Source of the DNA: JASHVB01 sp049522565
Lineage (GTDB): Bacteria > Pseudomonadota > Alphaproteobacteria > Acetobacterales > Acetobacteraceae
Length of the DNA stretch: 8,943 nucleotides
Assembly (NCBI GenBank): GCA_049522565.1
Contig: JBEKNT010000276.1
Location: forward strand, 1-8,943
Direction of reading: 5' to 3'
Of this stretch, positions 6,842 to 8,943 are shown in pieces (position 1 is the stretch's first letter; each line of letters opens with the position of its first letter). The translations under genes were made by a program, and so were the position numbers. Below the pieces are notes generated by a model, which saw only the letters and a program-made list of their open reading frames with translations, had not been told where the DNA came from and did not search any database.

Positions 6842-6860
6842 CCGGCTTCCAACCGGCTTC
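6842..6860. repeat. Short direct repeat CCGGCTTCC in the lipoprotein-aminotransferase gap
   Basis: CCGGCTTCC occurs twice, separated by AA, just after the lipoprotein stop. It is short enough to be coincidental in GC-rich DNA, but it occupies half of the 42-bp gap. No function is evident. Confidence 0.35.
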
Positions 6861-6867
6861 CGTGTTC

Positions 6868-6873
6868 GAAAGG
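6868..6873 (+). promoter_or_regulatory. Ribosome binding site fixing the aminotransferase start
   Basis: GAAAGG lies six bases before the ATG at 6880. The in-frame GTG at 6862 has no comparable site, so the six-residue extension it would add (MFERPT) is probably not translated. Confidence 0.6.
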
Positions 6874-6879
6874 CCGACC

Positions 6880-8106
<1,227 letters not shown>

Positions 8107-8136
8107 GGGCAAGCGCCCGGCCGGCCGCCGCGATCT

Positions 8137-8616
8137 TCAGCGAGTGCCTCGCACCGATGCCGCCTGGAACGTTGGCTCCAACTCCAACCAATCCTGGCGC
8201 AGCAGTGCATCCAGAGTGAACGGGCACGCTTCCGGCCGGCCGGCCGGAAGCTCTCCGTCATTCAAGGTTGTCACCTGCCTGACGGCCCTTCGGTAGAGTT
8301 GGTCGAGTTCGATCCGACGCTCCATCGAGGGGGCAAACCGCCGCTCCGCACGACCTTGGAACGAGACGATCTCCGCCCGCCAGTCGTTGAGCGATTGGCT
8401 GGCCGGCCAGGTCTGGGTTTTCAGCAGGTGCACAAGGATCTGTTCCAAATAGCTCTCGACCGCATGGAGTTCGGATAAGCCCACGTCCTCGATCTCCTCA
8501 ACGACATGCTCCCAGTCCAGGTCATTCACCCGTTTGCCGCGGGCAAGGCGGCGCAGCAGGTCGGCCTGATGCTCCGACCAGGCGAGGACGTCGCGATCGT
8601 AGAGATCTTCCGGCAT
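8137..8616 (-). CDS. DUF29 domain protein (159 aa)
   Basis: The protein opens MPEDLYDRDVLAWSEHQADL and continues LDWEHVVEEIEDVGLSEL, HLLKTQTWP, FAPSMERRIELDQLYRRA and CPFTLDALL, the ordered blocks of DUF29, a helical family of unknown function often present in several copies in cyanobacteria and Acetobacteraceae. I chose ATG 8616 because family homology begins there. The frame stays open to 8931, but that 105-residue extension is antisense to the aminotransferase relic and begins inside a dispersed palindrome (MDAGLRRHD is the usual translation of that repeat). No clear Shine-Dalgarno precedes 8616. The tail after CPFTLDALLRQDW is about 15 residues longer than usual. Residues about 122-130 are encoded by a 24-bp perfect palindrome. 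The gene is convergent with the aminotransferase and bracketed by two aminotransferase 3' ends, which suggests it arrived as an insertion. Confidence 0.85.
   Translation of the reverse strand: MPEDLYDRDVLAWSEHQADLLRRLARGKRVNDLDWEHVVEEIEDVGLSELHAVESYLEQILVHLLKTQTWPASQSLNDWRAEIVSFQGRAERRFAPSMERRIELDQLYRRAVRQVTTLNDGELPAGRPEACPFTLDALLRQDWLELEPTFQAASVRGTR
8228..8251. repeat. 24-bp perfect palindrome inside the DUF29 gene
   Basis: The left half GCTTCCGGCCGG (8228-8239) is followed immediately by its exact reverse complement (8240-8251). It lies within codons about 122-130 of the DUF29 gene. A related CCGGCCGGCC run lies just after the aminotransferase stop (about 8117-8126). It may be a protein-binding site, a cruciform-prone site or a relic of a palindromic element; it may also be chance from GC richness. 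Confidence 0.6.
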
Positions 8617-8701
8617 GGCGTGATGATAGAGCGGGCACGAGGCGGACGCCACCGGCCACACGGCCATGGGCGGACGGCGGGCACAGGCCAGGCGAGGACG
8701 G

Positions 8702-8847
8702 TCGGCGAACACGGCGAGGGGTTCGTCCGGATCGCCCTGGCGGAGAACAACCATCGCCTGCGCCGGGCCGTGCGCAACATCAAGACGTTCCTGCAAACCG
8801 GGTCCAACGTGGTGGAGCCGGCCACCCTGACCGAGGCGGCGTCGTAA
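8702..8847 (+). pseudogene. Orphan 3' end of an AlaC-type aminotransferase gene
   Basis: Similarity to the intact aminotransferase starts abruptly at 8702 (equivalent to 7967) and runs to a TAA at 8845-8847. The fragment reads GEHGEGFVRIALAENNHRLR then AVRNI, FLQ, G-N and VEP, matching 32 of 39 residues and about 95 of 117 bases to the intact copy, including the equivalent of the substrate-binding arginine (Arg372). At least ten differences are synonymous third-position changes, so both copies diverged while under protein-level selection. The last ~9 codons differ from the intact gene. There is no start codon or upstream domain of its own; the longer open frame back to 8506 is antisense to DUF29. 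It is either the displaced native 3' end of the gene ending at 8106 or the remnant of a second, lost paralogue. Confidence 0.88.
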
Positions 8848-8867
8848 TACCGAGGCTGCGTCGCAAT
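8830..8867. repeat. 19-bp imperfect tandem repeat over the relic stop codon
   Basis: ACCGAGGCGGCGTCGTAAT (8830-8848) is followed directly by ACCGAGGCTGCGTCGCAAT (8849-8867), 17 of 19 bases identical. The first copy contains the stop of the aminotransferase relic; the second lacks it because TAA is CAA. This looks like a local tandem duplication at the junction between relic and downstream DNA. Confidence 0.75.
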
Positions 8868-8904
8868 ATAGAAACCTGCTATGAAAACTCCCGCTGCTAC
8901 CCGC

Positions 8905-8934
8905 GTCATGCCGGCGGAGGCCGGCATCCACGAC
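8905..8934. repeat. Dispersed REP-like palindrome at the window edge
   Basis: ATGCCGGC (8908-8915) and GCCGGCAT (8920-8927) form a perfect 8-bp stem with a GGAG loop, inside GTC...CCACGAC. The wider pattern (CGTCATGCCGGC, loop, GCCGGCATCCACGAC) matches a palindrome repeated many times between genes in alphaproteobacteria. Its translations (MPAEAGIHD on one strand, MDAGLRRHD on the other) create false ORF starts here. It may continue past the window end. Confidence 0.75.
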
Positions 8935-8943
8935 TTGCCTTCG

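Noticed and set aside
8107..8118. GGGC-AAGC-GCCC hairpin after the aminotransferase stop as a terminator
   Set aside because: The stem is four base pairs and no T-tract follows.
8617..8931. N-terminal extension of the DUF29 frame to a start at 8931
   Set aside because: The extension begins inside a dispersed palindrome and then reads antisense through the aminotransferase relic; DUF29 homology starts at 8616.
8881..8943. Open frame from ATG 8881 running off the window end
   Set aside because: Most of it (VMPAEAGIHDLP) is the standard translation of the dispersed palindrome, and there is no ribosome binding site. It cannot be judged without downstream sequence.

Overview
The window looks like chromosomal DNA from a GC-rich alphaproteobacterium, most likely in the Rhodospirillales/Acetobacteraceae neighbourhood. 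The basis is high GC with G/C-biased third codon positions, long open antisense frames, a class I PHA synthase, an AlaC-type aminotransferase on the same locus, a DUF29 protein, and short dispersed palindromes of the kind common in these genomes. The lineage is an inference from style and gene content; there is no rRNA or other marker gene here.

Layout. Positions 1-660 carry two tiny glycine-rich hydrophobic membrane proteins (86-166 and 519-656, the second DUF3309-like) separated by a stretch that may hold a frameshifted small gene. Positions 657-1015 have no convincing gene but contain a perfect 9-bp inverted repeat. Positions 1016-3514 hold a likely two-gene operon: a small lipoprotein, then a secreted DUF3857/transglutaminase-like protein whose expected catalytic cysteine is serine. 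A 136-bp composite palindromic repeat (3518-3653) separates this from the convergent phaC gene (5488-3653, minus strand). Diverging from phaC is a lipoprotein with a long Pro/Ala linker and a degenerate C-terminal OmpA-like domain (5557-6837). It is followed 42 bp later by an AlaC-type PLP aminotransferase (6880-8106).

The most unusual part is 8107-8847. A DUF29 gene lies convergent to the aminotransferase (8616-8137, minus strand). Just beyond it, at 8702-8847, is a second, orphaned 3' end of an aminotransferase gene on the plus strand, with its own stop codon. It matches the last ~40 codons of the intact gene at about 81% of bases (95/117, counted by eye) and 32/39 residues, with many synonymous differences. 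The DUF29 gene is therefore bracketed by two diverged copies of the same gene end. This suggests insertion with replacement of the 3' end, or decay of a paralogue. No integrase or transposase is visible. The window ends in a dispersed palindrome.

Functionally, phaC points to storage polyester synthesis, and the aminotransferase to alanine or related amino-acid metabolism. The two lipoproteins and the DUF3857-like protein point to envelope roles. There is no phasin, phaA or phaB in view. No tRNA, rRNA, CRISPR array, IS element or complete mobile element was recognised.
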